This document shows positions 26,211 to 34,080 of a stretch of 34,395 nucleotides of DNA, piece by piece. Under the pieces are notes generated by a model that had not been told where the DNA came from, did no database searches, and saw nothing but the letters and a program-made list of their open reading frames with translations. The DNA lies in NCBI GenBank assembly GCA_964569425.1, contig CAZMVD010000034.1, positions 1-34,395 of the forward strand, written 5' to 3'. This stretch comes from JACQXM01 sp964569425. Lineage in GTDB: Bacteria > Planctomycetota > Phycisphaerae > UBA1845. Made by a program: the position numbers and the translations under genes. Each line of letters begins with the position of its first letter. The first letter of the stretch is position 1.

Positions 26211-27971
26211 CTACACGGTCACCACCGTCCCATCAAAGCGGGTGAAGGTGAACCCGTTGAAGTCCTCGTTGTAGCACAGGCGCTGGTCGGCCAGGACGCT
26301 GATGGCCACCGCCTCGCCCAGTTTGAGTGACTCGGTGTAGTCGCTGCGCCAATGGACGCCCGCGTGGTCGCGCCCGACCGCGATGTTGGCCGCCAGCTTG
26401 TTGAGTTCGTTGCCCACGGTGAGCGGCGGGCCGGGGTATGGAACCAGTTGTGCAGGATCGTTCGAATCCGGCACCAGCGGGTTGGGAATCTCAAATGTCT
26501 CATCGAAGAGTGCCTTGAGCACCGTCACGCACGCCCCGGCCACCGTGGCATGGCCGGCGCCATACGCCGGGTGGAGCGGGCAGCCTTCGGGAAAGGCCAT
26601 GGGCAGCAGGTACGACCCGTGCTGCGCCCACACTTCATCGAGCGCGGCACTGTTCAGTGCATCCTCGTGAATGGGGTAGCTCGCTGCGCCGGAAAGGTGG
26701 TTGTGCATGCGCCCGGCGAACATTTCCGGGCGCAGACGCCGATGCACCAGCCACTTGGTGCACCACACCGCCTTCAGCGCGCGGGTGGCCACCTCGGTGA
26801 CGATGGTCTTGATGTACGGCCCGCCGAAGGTGCCGAAGCCGATCTGCGTGGCGGAGTCGTTGTAGGGGTTGCCGGGATTGAGCGGCGCACCGATGCCGCC
26901 GGTCAGCAGATCGGCGTCCGGCGGTGTGCCGAGGATCAGGCAGGCGTTGAAATACGCCTGGTAGAGCTGGTCGATGTGCACCCACTCGGAAAGATCGCGT
27001 CCAGTGGTGACGTAACGCCGGTCCGTTTCAAACGCGCGGGCCAGCGATGGAGTCCGGCCGTTCTGCACCGCCAACCATTCGGCGTAATCGGTCATAAAGT
27101 CGACACCGGCCGCCGTGGTGCGCATGCGCTGTTCGATGTACTGCGAACCGAGGGGCGCCGGGCGGAGCAGAAACTGCGACACGTAGGGTCCGACAAGGTC
27201 GCCCGGGGTAAAACCACGGAACAGCGTATCGGGGGTGACGCGGCCGTTGACCTTGGGACCGCGAAAATCCGTCAAGCGCGATAGATCGTCGCAGGCGGAT
27301 TGAGCCAGTGGATGGGTTGCGTATTCGTGGAAAGGCACGTCGCGCAGCAGGGCCATCCAGTAGTTTTCGACGATCTCGCCGGCTTCTTCGGCGCTGTCGA
27401 ACGTCGGCGCGGGCGCAATCGCGGGATGTTGCGGGTCCATACCTTCCAGCTCGAAGGCCAGACCCGCCTGCGGATTGACCAGTTTCTGGAACCATTCGCG
27501 CCCGACGGCCGTGGAGCCGAGGGCAATGCGTTCAAAGTCCGACGGATCGCCGGTGTGCAGCGCCTGCATCAGGGAGTCGTAGGCGGCAAGGTCCACCTCG
27601 CCAAGCTGATTGTGCGGAAGGCCCTTGGAGTAGCTGGCAATCTTGTCGGCGTAGCGCTCTTCATCGCCGTTGCACAGCACGTCGGGATGTTCGGCGTCGC
27701 GCTGCCTTTGTGCCGCGTCTATTCGCAACTGGAAGGCGGCGTTGACGCGATCGGCGCCGTGTTGTGGACTGACGGCACAACTCTTCTCCGGGCCCGTGCC
27801 GTCATCCGGCGGAATGACGGGTACGCACCCCGGCACGCCGACGCCGGCGGCCACCGCCGCCGTGGTCAGCCCTCCCACGCAGCCCAGGAAGGTTCGTCTT
27901 GTAAGCGCATCATCGTTCTTCGGCGCAGAAAGTCCCTTTGCGCCGCCGTCAACTCGCCGCTCGTCTCGCAT
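26211..27971 (-). CDS. Tat-exported vanadium-dependent haloperoxidase family protein
   Basis: The start at 27971 places RRTFLG of a twin-arginine signal at residues 25-30, followed by a hydrophobic stretch ending near GVPGC; longer open frame upstream is probably not coding. The 586-residue protein has the vanadate-binding set of the PAP2/haloperoxidase fold: KWLVHRRLRP (Lys about 406, Arg 414), AYGAGHA (His about 474) and GRDHAGVHWRSD (Arg 534, His 540). These enzymes use vanadate and hydrogen peroxide to oxidise halides to hypohalous acid; relatives may act as acid phosphatases. Tat export fits cofactor handling. A broken copy of its C-terminus lies about 10 kb away. It begins a minus-strand cluster and is divergent from the Memo-like gene. 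Confidence 0.88.
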   Translation of the reverse strand: MRDERRVDGGAKGLSAPKNDDALTRRTFLGCVGGLTTAAVAAGVGVPGCVPVIPPDDGTGPEKSCAVSPQHGADRVNAAFQLRIDAAQRQRDAEHPDVLCNGDEERYADKIASYSKGLPHNQLGEVDLAAYDSLMQALHTGDPSDFERIALGSTAVGREWFQKLVNPQAGLAFELEGMDPQHPAIAPAPTFDSAEEAGEIVENYWMALLRDVPFHEYATHPLAQSACDDLSRLTDFRGPKVNGRVTPDTLFRGFTPGDLVGPYVSQFLLRPAPLGSQYIEQRMRTTAAGVDFMTDYAEWLAVQNGRTPSLARAFETDRRYVTTGRDLSEWVHIDQLYQAYFNACLILGTPPDADLLTGGIGAPLNPGNPYNDSATQIGFGTFGGPYIKTIVTEVATRALKAVWCTKWLVHRRLRPEMFAGRMHNHLSGAASYPIHEDALNSAALDEVWAQHGSYLLPMAFPEGCPLHPAYGAGHATVAGACVTVLKALFDETFEIPNPLVPDSNDPAQLVPYPGPPLTVGNELNKLAANIAVGRDHAGVHWRSDYTESLKLGEAVAISVLADQRLCYNEDFNGFTFTRFDGTVVTV

Positions 27972-28161
27972 AGTCGAAATCCCGATTCTTCTGAGTTTGT
28001 GGAACCCGATGATTCTGTTTCGACCAAAACTCGACGAATCAGAACCCGCGGCCCCTCGCCACTTGGTGAATGGACTGATAACAATGTAGGCATGAAAAGA
28101 CCCGCTTGTCAACGCTGCGGGGAAACCGCAACGCGAAATTGATGCTTTTCACCGTTATCGG

Positions 28162-28170
28162 TGCGATAAT
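28162..28170 (+). promoter_or_regulatory. Candidate extended -10 promoter for the Memo-lpxK run
   Basis: TGC followed by GATAAT matches an extended -10 element (TGn plus a hexamer one base off TATAAT). No well-spaced -35 is visible, which is normal for extended -10 promoters. Transcription would start near 28177, close to the Shine-Dalgarno sequence. Confidence 0.45.
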
Positions 28171-28175
28171 AACCC

Positions 28176-28217
28176 AAAGGAGGTATGGCGCCGTTGAGCG
28201 CCACCGCGAGGCTCAAC
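28176..28217 (+). promoter_or_regulatory. Perfect Shine-Dalgarno followed by a hairpin before the Memo-like start
   Basis: AAAGGAGGT at 28176-28184 is a near-perfect ribosome site but is 37 bases before the ATG at 28222. A stem with 7-bp arms (GTTGAGC at 28193-28199, GCTCAAC at 28211-28217) lies between them. Folding it leaves about 12 unpaired bases between the ribosome site and the ATG, so the hairpin may bring them together. An ATG directly after the ribosome site (28185) is too close and is in another frame. Confidence 0.5.
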
Positions 28218-28221
28218 GAAT

Positions 28222-29451
28222 ATGCCCTGGAATCCGGACCTCAAACCTCGACTCAGGCCCCTGGAGCCGTTTCGCCTTTCCCCGCGCTCCGCCGACGGCA
28301 GCGATGCGGTGATCGGGCTGCGCGATCCCAGCGGGCTGTCGGACGTCTGCCTGACGCTCTCGCCCGCCGCACTGCAACTGCTCGCCCTGATGGACGGATC
28401 CAACTCCTGCGCGCAGATCCGCGAGGCGTTTCTTGGGTTGACCGGCCAGGTCCTTTCGGTCGAGACGCTCCGCACCATGCTCGAACACCTGGAACGCGCT
28501 CAGTTCCTGGAAGGACCGCCCTTCGAGGCGCATTACCAGTCGCTCCTCTCTCGATATCGCGCACGTGGCGTCCGCCCCATGCCCCAGGCCGGCGCCCTGG
28601 GTATAGACGGTGTGATCGGCACTCCCTTCGCAGAGATGCTTCTCGAATGCCAGGGCGTACCCCCACTTTCGGGGACCATGGTCGGAGCCATCGCCCCGCA
28701 TCTTGATTATCCACGGGGCCGACCCTGTTATGCGGCTGCATACGCCGCGCTCCGCCAGCGCCGCGCTCCCGATCGCGTGGTCATCCTGGGTACCAACCAC
28801 TTCGGACGCAGCAGCTCGGTGGTGGCCACCGCCAGCCCGTTCGAGACGCCGCTGGGAGTGACGCGCGTTGACACCACGTTTCTGGAACGGCTCGAGAGTC
28901 GTTGCGGCGACTTGCGCACGTTTGAACTTGACCACGAACGCGAACACTCCATTGAACTTCAGGTCGCCTGGCTGCAATACCTTTACGGCGCGGCTGCGTT
29001 TACCATTGTCCCGGTGCTTTGTCCCGATCCCTGCGGGCCCACCGCCACCGCGCCGCACGACGGTCGCGGCGTCGAACTGCGCACCTTCGCGCTCACCCTT
29101 GCGGAACTCATCGACGAAGACGACGTTGACACCCTGCTGGTGGCGGGCGCCGATTTCAGCCACGTCGGAGCCAACTTCGGCGATGATCGACCGCTGGACG
29201 AGCCTTTTCTCGCCGAGACCGGCAGGCGTGATCGGCGGGCGCTCGATGCATTGCAAATGGGCGACGCCGAGGCCTTCCGGCTGGCCGTGGCGGAAGATGA
29301 AAACCCCACCCGCGTGTGCAGTGCCGGCTGCATGTTCGCACTGGCCACCGCGGTGGCGCCTGCCGAGGCGACCGTCCTCGGGTATCATCAGGCGGTCGAT
29401 CAGCCGACGCAGACCTGCGTGACCTGCGCGGCTGTCGTGTACACGCGATAG
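28222..29451 (+). CDS. amrB: AmmeMemoRadiSam system protein B (Memo-like) with N-terminal winged-helix-like domain
   Basis: The 409-residue protein has two parts. Residues 1 to about 110 form a small helical domain (DVCLTLSPAALQLLALMDG, then QIREAFLGLTG) of PqqD-like or winged-helix style. From about 155 the Memo fold begins: APHLDYPRG, LGTNHFG, HSIELQVAWLQYLYG, GADFSHVG and CSAGCMFA. The His and Cys residues in these motifs correspond to the metal site of Memo proteins, which are related to class III extradiol dioxygenases. In bacteria this family pairs with an AMMECR1-like protein and a radical SAM enzyme, but neither partner is encoded here. An in-frame stop at 28195 leaves 28222 as the first ATG. 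LpxK starts 15 bp after its stop. Confidence 0.88.
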   Translation: MPWNPDLKPRLRPLEPFRLSPRSADGSDAVIGLRDPSGLSDVCLTLSPAALQLLALMDGSNSCAQIREAFLGLTGQVLSVETLRTMLEHLERAQFLEGPPFEAHYQSLLSRYRARGVRPMPQAGALGIDGVIGTPFAEMLLECQGVPPLSGTMVGAIAPHLDYPRGRPCYAAAYAALRQRRAPDRVVILGTNHFGRSSSVVATASPFETPLGVTRVDTTFLERLESRCGDLRTFELDHEREHSIELQVAWLQYLYGAAAFTIVPVLCPDPCGPTATAPHDGRGVELRTFALTLAELIDEDDVDTLLVAGADFSHVGANFGDDRPLDEPFLAETGRRDRRALDALQMGDAEAFRLAVAEDENPTRVCSAGCMFALATAVAPAEATVLGYHQAVDQPTQTCVTCAAVVYTR

Positions 29452-29466
29452 CCGGCAGGTGCGGGC

Positions 29467-30528
29467 GTGATCTACCGGGACATTATTTCGGGGCAGGCGG
29501 GCCAGTGGGCACTGCCGCTGCGCGCGCTGTTGCGGCTGGTTTCCATTCCCTATGGCTGGATCATTGCCCTGCGCAACCGGCGTTTCGACCATCGCGCCGC
29601 CTGCAAGCGTGTAACCGTTCCGGTGATCAGCGTGGGCAACCTCACGGTCGGGGGCACCGGCAAGACGCCGCTGGTGATTGAGCTGGTTCAGCGGCTGATC
29701 CGCCGCGGACGCCGCCCCGCGATTGTCGCCCGCGGCTACAAGTCCTCCCCCGGACAGCCCAACGACGAGGAACGGCTGATCCGAACTCATTGCCCACAGG
29801 CGGTGTACGTGGCCGACCCCGACCGGGTGCGCGGCGCGCGGCGGGCGATTGCGCAGCACGGCGCCGATGTCATCGTACTGGATGACGGTTTTCAGCATCG
29901 GCGTCTGGCGCGCGATCTGGATATCGTGGTGATCGACGCGACCTGCCCCTTCGGGTTCGACGCGCTGCTTCCCCGCGGCCTGCTGCGCGAGCCGCCGAGT
30001 GCGCTGCGCCGCGCCGGTCTGATCGTGGTCAGCCGGTGCGAACTCGCCGATGCGGACTCGTTGGCGCAGCTCGACCAGCGTCTGGCGGCCGCCGCACCCG
30101 GCGTCCCGCGCGTTCGATGCCAACATCGTGTCACTGGCGTGGTGCGTCCGGACGGTTCGCCGCTTGACCGCGCCCCAACCGGCGCGCGGGTGGTGCTCTT
30201 CGCGGCCATCGGCAACCCGGCCGCGTTCCGCGCGACGGTGCAATCGCTGGGCGCAGTGGTGGTGGCGGAGCGCTGGTGGCCCGACCACCACCATTACAAT
30301 GAGCGTGACGCGGCCTTGCTCGCCACGGCCGGCCGATTTCCACCGCACGACCTGCTGCTGACCACCGAAAAGGACGCGGTGAAACTGAATCATCTGCCCC
30401 GTGAGGCGGCAGCACGCATCGGCGTGGTGCGCATCTCAATCGACTTCGCCGCGGACGGCGGTACAATCATCGATCGGCGGCTGGAAGAATGCCTGCGCCA
30501 TGCGTCGGTGACGGAGCGTACGGGTTGA
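29467..30528 (+). CDS. lpxK: Tetraacyldisaccharide 4'-kinase
   Basis: LpxK phosphorylates the 4' position of the lipid A disaccharide precursor at the cytoplasmic face of the inner membrane. The 353-residue product has the family landmarks: an N-terminal membrane-associated helix (LRLVSIPYGWIIALRNRRF), the P-loop VGNLTVGGTGKTP with GGTGKT at 62-67, ARGY near 90 and DDGFQHRRLARDLDIVVID near 140. Near the C-terminus it has the usual WWPDHHHYNERD and LLTTEKDAVKL. The start is a GTG at 29467, 15 bp after the Memo-like gene. It implies that the host makes lipid A, hence a true outer membrane. No other lpx gene is in the window. Confidence 0.96.
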   Translation: MIYRDIISGQAGQWALPLRALLRLVSIPYGWIIALRNRRFDHRAACKRVTVPVISVGNLTVGGTGKTPLVIELVQRLIRRGRRPAIVARGYKSSPGQPNDEERLIRTHCPQAVYVADPDRVRGARRAIAQHGADVIVLDDGFQHRRLARDLDIVVIDATCPFGFDALLPRGLLREPPSALRRAGLIVVSRCELADADSLAQLDQRLAAAAPGVPRVRCQHRVTGVVRPDGSPLDRAPTGARVVLFAAIGNPAAFRATVQSLGAVVVAERWWPDHHHYNERDAALLATAGRFPPHDLLLTTEKDAVKLNHLPREAAARIGVVRISIDFAADGGTIIDRRLEECLRHASVTERTG

Positions 30529-30609
30529 CATCGTGCGGCGGCGCCCGCCGGCCGGCGGACAAACGGGCGGAAACCCCATGCCATTCGCTGTTCACAGGCT
30601 GAAAGTGTC
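30529..30609. other. Short gap with a 14-bp GC palindrome
   Basis: CCGCCGGCCGGCGG at 30545-30558 is a perfect palindrome between lpxK and the FAD oxidoreductase gene. There is no T tract; it may be a structural or REP-like element, or chance in GC-rich DNA. Confidence 0.35.
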
Positions 30610-31830
30610 TTGACGAACGTCCCATCTGTTCCAGCGCCCACAAGCCTGCCGCTGGATGTCCTCATCTTCGGTGGGGGCATCGCCGGGCTCTGGCTGCTCG
30701 ACGAACTGCACCGCCGCGGCGTGCGCGCGCTGCTGGCCGAGTGCCGCGCCCTGGGCGCCGGGCAGACCATCGCCTCGCAAGGCATTATCCACGGGGGGCT
30801 CAAGTACATGCTCGACGGCGGCGTTTCGGCGTCCGCGCGCGCCGTCGGCGATATGCCCGACCACTGGCGTGCGTGCCTCGAAGGCCGCGCCCCGCCCGAC
30901 CTGCGCGCGACCCGCGTGCGCTCCGCCTGTTGTTACCTGTGGCGGACCGAGTCGCTGTCCTCTCGCGCCGCGCTGGCCGCGTCGCGCTACGTGCTGCGCA
31001 CCGCGGCGGAAAAAGTCCCCCGGGCCGACCGCCCCGCGGCCCTTGGCGGCTGCCCCGGCGAAGTCATTCGCGTTGCGGAGCCGGTTCTCGACGTCGCCGC
31101 GCTGCTCGCCGACCTCGCCCGGCAGCACGCATCGCGTTTACTGCTGGTGGATGATTCATCCATCACCTTCGATTGCGCCGGTGACGGCTGCATCCGCGCC
31201 GTACACCTGCGGCCGCCCGATAGTGACATGCGCCTGACCCTGCGCGCATTGCACGTGGTCTTCACTGCCGGCGCCGGCAATGAATCCCTCCGCCGCTGCG
31301 CCGGTTTGCCGGAAGACGCCATGCAGCGCCGCCCGCTGCACATGGTCATGGCGCGCGGCAACCTGCCCGAGCTGTTCGGCCACTGCGTGGACGGCAACCG
31401 CACCCGCGTGACCATCACCAGCGCCACGGACGGCGCGGGGCGCGCCGTCTGGACCCTCGGCGGCGAACTCAGTGAACGCGGCGTGGATTGTTCGGGCAAC
31501 GAGCTTATTGCCCACGCGCGGCGCGAAATTGCAGCCGTACTCCCGGGCATCGACCTGAGCCGCACCGAATGGGCCAGTTACCGTATTGACCGCGCCGAAG
31601 GGCGCACCGTCGGCGGTGCCCGGCCCGAAGGTCCCACCTGGCGCCGGGAGGGCAACGTCATCACCGCGTGGCCCACCAAACTCGCCCTTGCCCCGCGCCT
31701 GGCCCATGACATTGCCGACGCACTCGGCGCGCCGCAGATGCCGAACACCGATTTCGAACCGCCCCGCGACTGGCCCCGACCCGCCGTCGTCCAACCCCCC
31801 TGGGAAGTGACAGATCAATGGCACGCCTGA
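30610..31830 (+). CDS. FAD-dependent oxidoreductase (DAO / glycerol-3-phosphate dehydrogenase-like)
   Basis: The 406-residue protein starts at a TTG (30610) and has the dinucleotide motif DVLIFGGGIAGLWLLDEL near residues 16-33, with the acidic residue in LLAEC at the end of the second strand. AGQTIASQGIIHGGLKYML near residue 54 is the FAD-contacting loop of the DAO family, close to glycerol-3-phosphate dehydrogenases. The C-terminal part (YRIDRAEGR, then WPTKLALAPRLAHDI) also fits this family. No membrane helix is predicted. Substrate unknown. Its stop overlaps the aldo/keto reductase start by 13 bases, so the two enzymes are probably made together and may act in one pathway. Confidence 0.85.
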   Translation: MTNVPSVPAPTSLPLDVLIFGGGIAGLWLLDELHRRGVRALLAECRALGAGQTIASQGIIHGGLKYMLDGGVSASARAVGDMPDHWRACLEGRAPPDLRATRVRSACCYLWRTESLSSRAALAASRYVLRTAAEKVPRADRPAALGGCPGEVIRVAEPVLDVAALLADLARQHASRLLLVDDSSITFDCAGDGCIRAVHLRPPDSDMRLTLRALHVVFTAGAGNESLRRCAGLPEDAMQRRPLHMVMARGNLPELFGHCVDGNRTRVTITSATDGAGRAVWTLGGELSERGVDCSGNELIAHARREIAAVLPGIDLSRTEWASYRIDRAEGRTVGGARPEGPTWRREGNVITAWPTKLALAPRLAHDIADALGAPQMPNTDFEPPRDWPRPAVVQPPWEVTDQWHA

Positions 31831-32651
31831 CCCCGCCGCTACCGCCTCTGGGCTTCGGTGCGTTCAAGATCGGACGCAACGAAGGCATTCATTATGCCGA
31901 GCCGTACGACCTGCCCGACGAGGCCGCCGCCGCCGCGCTCCTCCACGCCGTGCTCGACCTGGGCATCACCTACATCGACACCGCCCCCGCCTACGGCCTG
32001 AGCGAGGAGCGCATCGGCCGCGCCCTCGCCCTCCGCCGCCGCGAGTTCATCCTTTCCACCAAAGTCGGCGAGGACTTTGTGAACGGGGTCTCCAGCCACG
32101 ATTTTTCGGCCGGTGCGGTTCGCCAAAGCGTCGAGCGCAGCTTGCGCCGGCTGAAGACCGACGTGATCGATATCGTCTTCGTTCACGCGCACCGCGACGA
32201 TCTGCGCCTTCTGGAGCAGACCGACGTCGCGGCCACGCTGCTCGCCTTACGCGAGGCGGGGCACATTCGCGCCGTCGGCTTTTCGGGGTACAGCGCCGCC
32301 GCGTTTCGCGCCGCGCTTGCCTGGAGCGACGCCCTCATGGTCGCCTACCACGCGGAGGATCCGTCGCTCGCGCCCCTCCTCGACGAAGCCGCGGGGCGCG
32401 GCGTCACAGTGGTGGTCAAGAAAGGCCTGGCCAGCGGTCGGCTTCCGCCCGGTGCCGCGCTCGCCTTCGCCCTTGCCCACCCCGCGGTGGACAGTGTCGT
32501 GGTCGGCAGCTTGAACATTGCCCATTTGCATGAGAACCTGCGTATCGCGGGGCGGGCGCGCCCCGCGTGGCGGCGCGCGTCGTTTCCCGCGACAATGTCC
32601 ACGATGGAAAATCCTTTCGATGAAGGACCCCGCGATATTCCTGGATCGTGA
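31818..32651 (+). CDS. Aldo/keto reductase
   Basis: The 277-residue NADPH-type oxidoreductase has the AKR catalytic set: Asp and Tyr in YIDTAPAYGLSEE, Lys in FILSTKVGE and His in FVHAHRDD. The C-terminal cofactor loop is represented by VDSVVVGSLNIAHLHENL. It is soluble and cytoplasmic. It overlaps the preceding FAD oxidoreductase by 13 bases and the following phosphatase by about 32 bases, so it sits in a tight three-gene block. The substrate cannot be inferred; sugar aldehydes or related carbonyls are possible given the neighbouring GmhB-like phosphatase. Confidence 0.92.
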   Translation: MARLTPPLPPLGFGAFKIGRNEGIHYAEPYDLPDEAAAAALLHAVLDLGITYIDTAPAYGLSEERIGRALALRRREFILSTKVGEDFVNGVSSHDFSAGAVRQSVERSLRRLKTDVIDIVFVHAHRDDLRLLEQTDVAATLLALREAGHIRAVGFSGYSAAAFRAALAWSDALMVAYHAEDPSLAPLLDEAAGRGVTVVVKKGLASGRLPPGAALAFALAHPAVDSVVVGSLNIAHLHENLRIAGRARPAWRRASFPATMSTMENPFDEGPRDIPGS

Positions 32652-33492
32652 CGGAACGATCATCGAGGACGCCGGCTACATCGGCGACCCCGACGCGGTG
32701 CGCCTGCTCCCGGGCGCCGTCGAGGCGCTCCGCCGACTGGCCGACGCGGGCTTCCGGCTGGTCATCGCGTCCAATCAATCGGGCGTGGCCCGAGGCATTT
32801 TCGAGGAAGCGGCGCTGGCCCGGGTCCACGCGCGACTGGAAGAAATGTTGGCCGCGGAGGGCGTGCATCTCGACGCGGCCTATTATTGCCCGTACCTTGC
32901 CGGTCCGGAGGCCGTCGTCGAAAAGTATCGCCGCGACAGCGAGTTGCGCAAACCCCGCCCGGGCATGCTGCTGCTGGCGGCGCGCGAGCTTGAACTCGAT
33001 TTGGCGCGGTCGTGGATGATCGGCGATCACGAACGGGACGCGGTCGCGGGATGGCGAGCGGGATGCCGCACGATCCTGCTGCGGGCCGGCTCGCGGCGGG
33101 TGGCGTTCATCGGCGGCGGCGAAACGCTCCTGGCGCACAACCTCTTGGAGGCGGCGCAGATCGTGGAACGCAACGGACAAACGCCCGAGGCTCCGCCCGA
33201 GGCGATGCCGGTCGATCCGGTCACACCGCGAGCGGCCGACCCCGATGCCGTGCACTGGCTGGCACGCATTCATGAGCAGCTCGAACACGCCCACCGCACG
33301 CGGCGGCAGGATGATTTTTCGGTGCTGCGGCTGTTTGGCGCCCTGCTCCAGATGTTCGCGCTGGTGGCCGTGATCTGGGGCTTGTTCGGCCTTTTTGACG
33401 GCTTGAACCCGGAAGCCACCGCCCGATTTACCCTGGCCTGTTTTTTCCAGCTCGCGTCGCTCAGCGCGTTTGCGGTGGATCGGTTTCGCTGA
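32620..33492 (+). CDS. GmhB-like HAD phosphatase fused to a C-terminal membrane anchor
   Basis: The start at 32620 gives MKDPAIFLDRDGTIIEDAGY, the classic opening of D-glycero-manno-heptose bisphosphate phosphatase and histidinol-phosphatase. Further HAD motifs are ASNQSGVARG, KPRPGM and IGDHERDAVAG. GmhB is normally about 180-190 residues; this protein has 290. The extra part contains a linker and two hydrophobic segments (LFGALLQMFALVAVIWGLFGLF and FTLACFFQLASLSAFAV), which would anchor it to the inner membrane. The family zinc loop (CxH then CxC) is mostly lost: YYCPYLAG keeps one Cys, His is Tyr, and RDSELRKP lacks the CxC. Substrate may therefore differ from heptose bisphosphate. It overlaps the aldo/keto reductase gene by about 32 bases. 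Confidence 0.85.
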   Translation: MKDPAIFLDRDGTIIEDAGYIGDPDAVRLLPGAVEALRRLADAGFRLVIASNQSGVARGIFEEAALARVHARLEEMLAAEGVHLDAAYYCPYLAGPEAVVEKYRRDSELRKPRPGMLLLAARELELDLARSWMIGDHERDAVAGWRAGCRTILLRAGSRRVAFIGGGETLLAHNLLEAAQIVERNGQTPEAPPEAMPVDPVTPRAADPDAVHWLARIHEQLEHAHRTRRQDDFSVLRLFGALLQMFALVAVIWGLFGLFDGLNPEATARFTLACFFQLASLSAFAVDRFR

Positions 33493-33515
33493 GACGGAGT
33501 TCGAAGAACCAACAA

Positions 33516-33560
33516 GGCGGCGAAGGTGCGTTCACACCCTCGCCGCCCTGTTCTGTTTCG
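33516..33560. terminator. Bidirectional intrinsic terminator between convergent genes
   Basis: An 8-bp stem (GGCGGCGA at 33516-33523, TCGCCGCC at 33540-33547), extended by GGTG/CACC, is followed on the plus strand by CTGTTCTGTTTC. On the minus strand the stem is followed by CTTGTTGGTTCTTCG. It lies between the stops of the plus-strand phosphatase and the minus-strand HU gene, so it can serve both. Confidence 0.7.
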
Positions 33561-33664
33561 AAGATGACCTGACGGCCGCATACCCGTGCCGTGGCGTGGC
33601 ATTGGCTCGCCGCCGGCAGAAGCCCCGGCGGTCGGACCCGGTCGCACCGTCAGCGACGGGGCGT

Positions 33665-34003
33665 TTAGACCATCGTCTTGAGGCCCTTGAGCGGCAGCAC
33701 CTTGACGACGTTGCGCGCCGGCTTGGCCTTGATCATGATCTTCTCGCCCGTGAAGGGGTTGACGCCCTCACGCGCCTTGGTGGCCGGCTTGCGAACCACC
33801 TTGATCTTCATCAGCCCCGGCACGGTAAAGATGCCCGGCCCGCGCTTGAGGTCGACCTTGATGAGGTCGGCCAGTCCGTCGAACAACGTAGCCACCTGCT
33901 TGCGGCTCATGTCGACCTTTTCCGCCAGCGCGCCGAAGATTTCCGACTTCGACCGCGCTTTGCTCGAAGAGGCACTCGCCTTCTTCATCGTCTTCTTCGC
34001 CAT
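33665..34003 (-). CDS. HU/IHF-family histone-like DNA-binding protein with Lys-rich N-terminal tail
   Basis: The ATG at 34003 has AAGGA seven bases upstream; earlier open frame is not plausible. The 112-residue product has a Lys/Ser/Ala-rich tail of about 18 residues (MAKKTMKKASASSSKARS). The HU fold follows: a helical dimer part (KSEIFGALAEKVDMSRKQV), the GIFTVPGLMKIKV strand region, and the DNA-binding arm REGVNPFTGEKIMI, which corresponds to RxGRNPxTGE in standard HU. The end KVLPLKGLK matches the usual xFxxGKxLK. HU proteins bend and compact DNA as dimers. The Lys-rich tail resembles those on HU proteins in some planctomycetes and actinobacteria and probably adds DNA contacts. Confidence 0.93.
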   Translation of the reverse strand: MAKKTMKKASASSSKARSKSEIFGALAEKVDMSRKQVATLFDGLADLIKVDLKRGPGIFTVPGLMKIKVVRKPATKAREGVNPFTGEKIMIKAKPARNVVKVLPLKGLKTMV

Positions 34004-34052
34004 GCGAATTCCTTTCAAAAAGGGATCATGCCTTTCCATGCATGACCCGCAA

Positions 34053-34080
34053 AATCTAGCCTCTTTTTCGGCAGATTCAA
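34053..34080 (-). promoter_or_regulatory. Candidate sigma-70-type promoter for the HU gene
   Basis: Read on the minus strand, TTGAAT (34080-34075), a 16-base spacer and TAGATT (34058-34053) form a plausible -35/-10 pair about 50 bases before the ATG at 34003. The local sequence is AT-richer than its surroundings. Confidence 0.45.

Noticed and set aside
28213..30393. 726-codon minus-strand frame opposite the Memo-like and lpxK genes
   Set aside because: It spans two well-recognised plus-strand genes and has no signature of its own.
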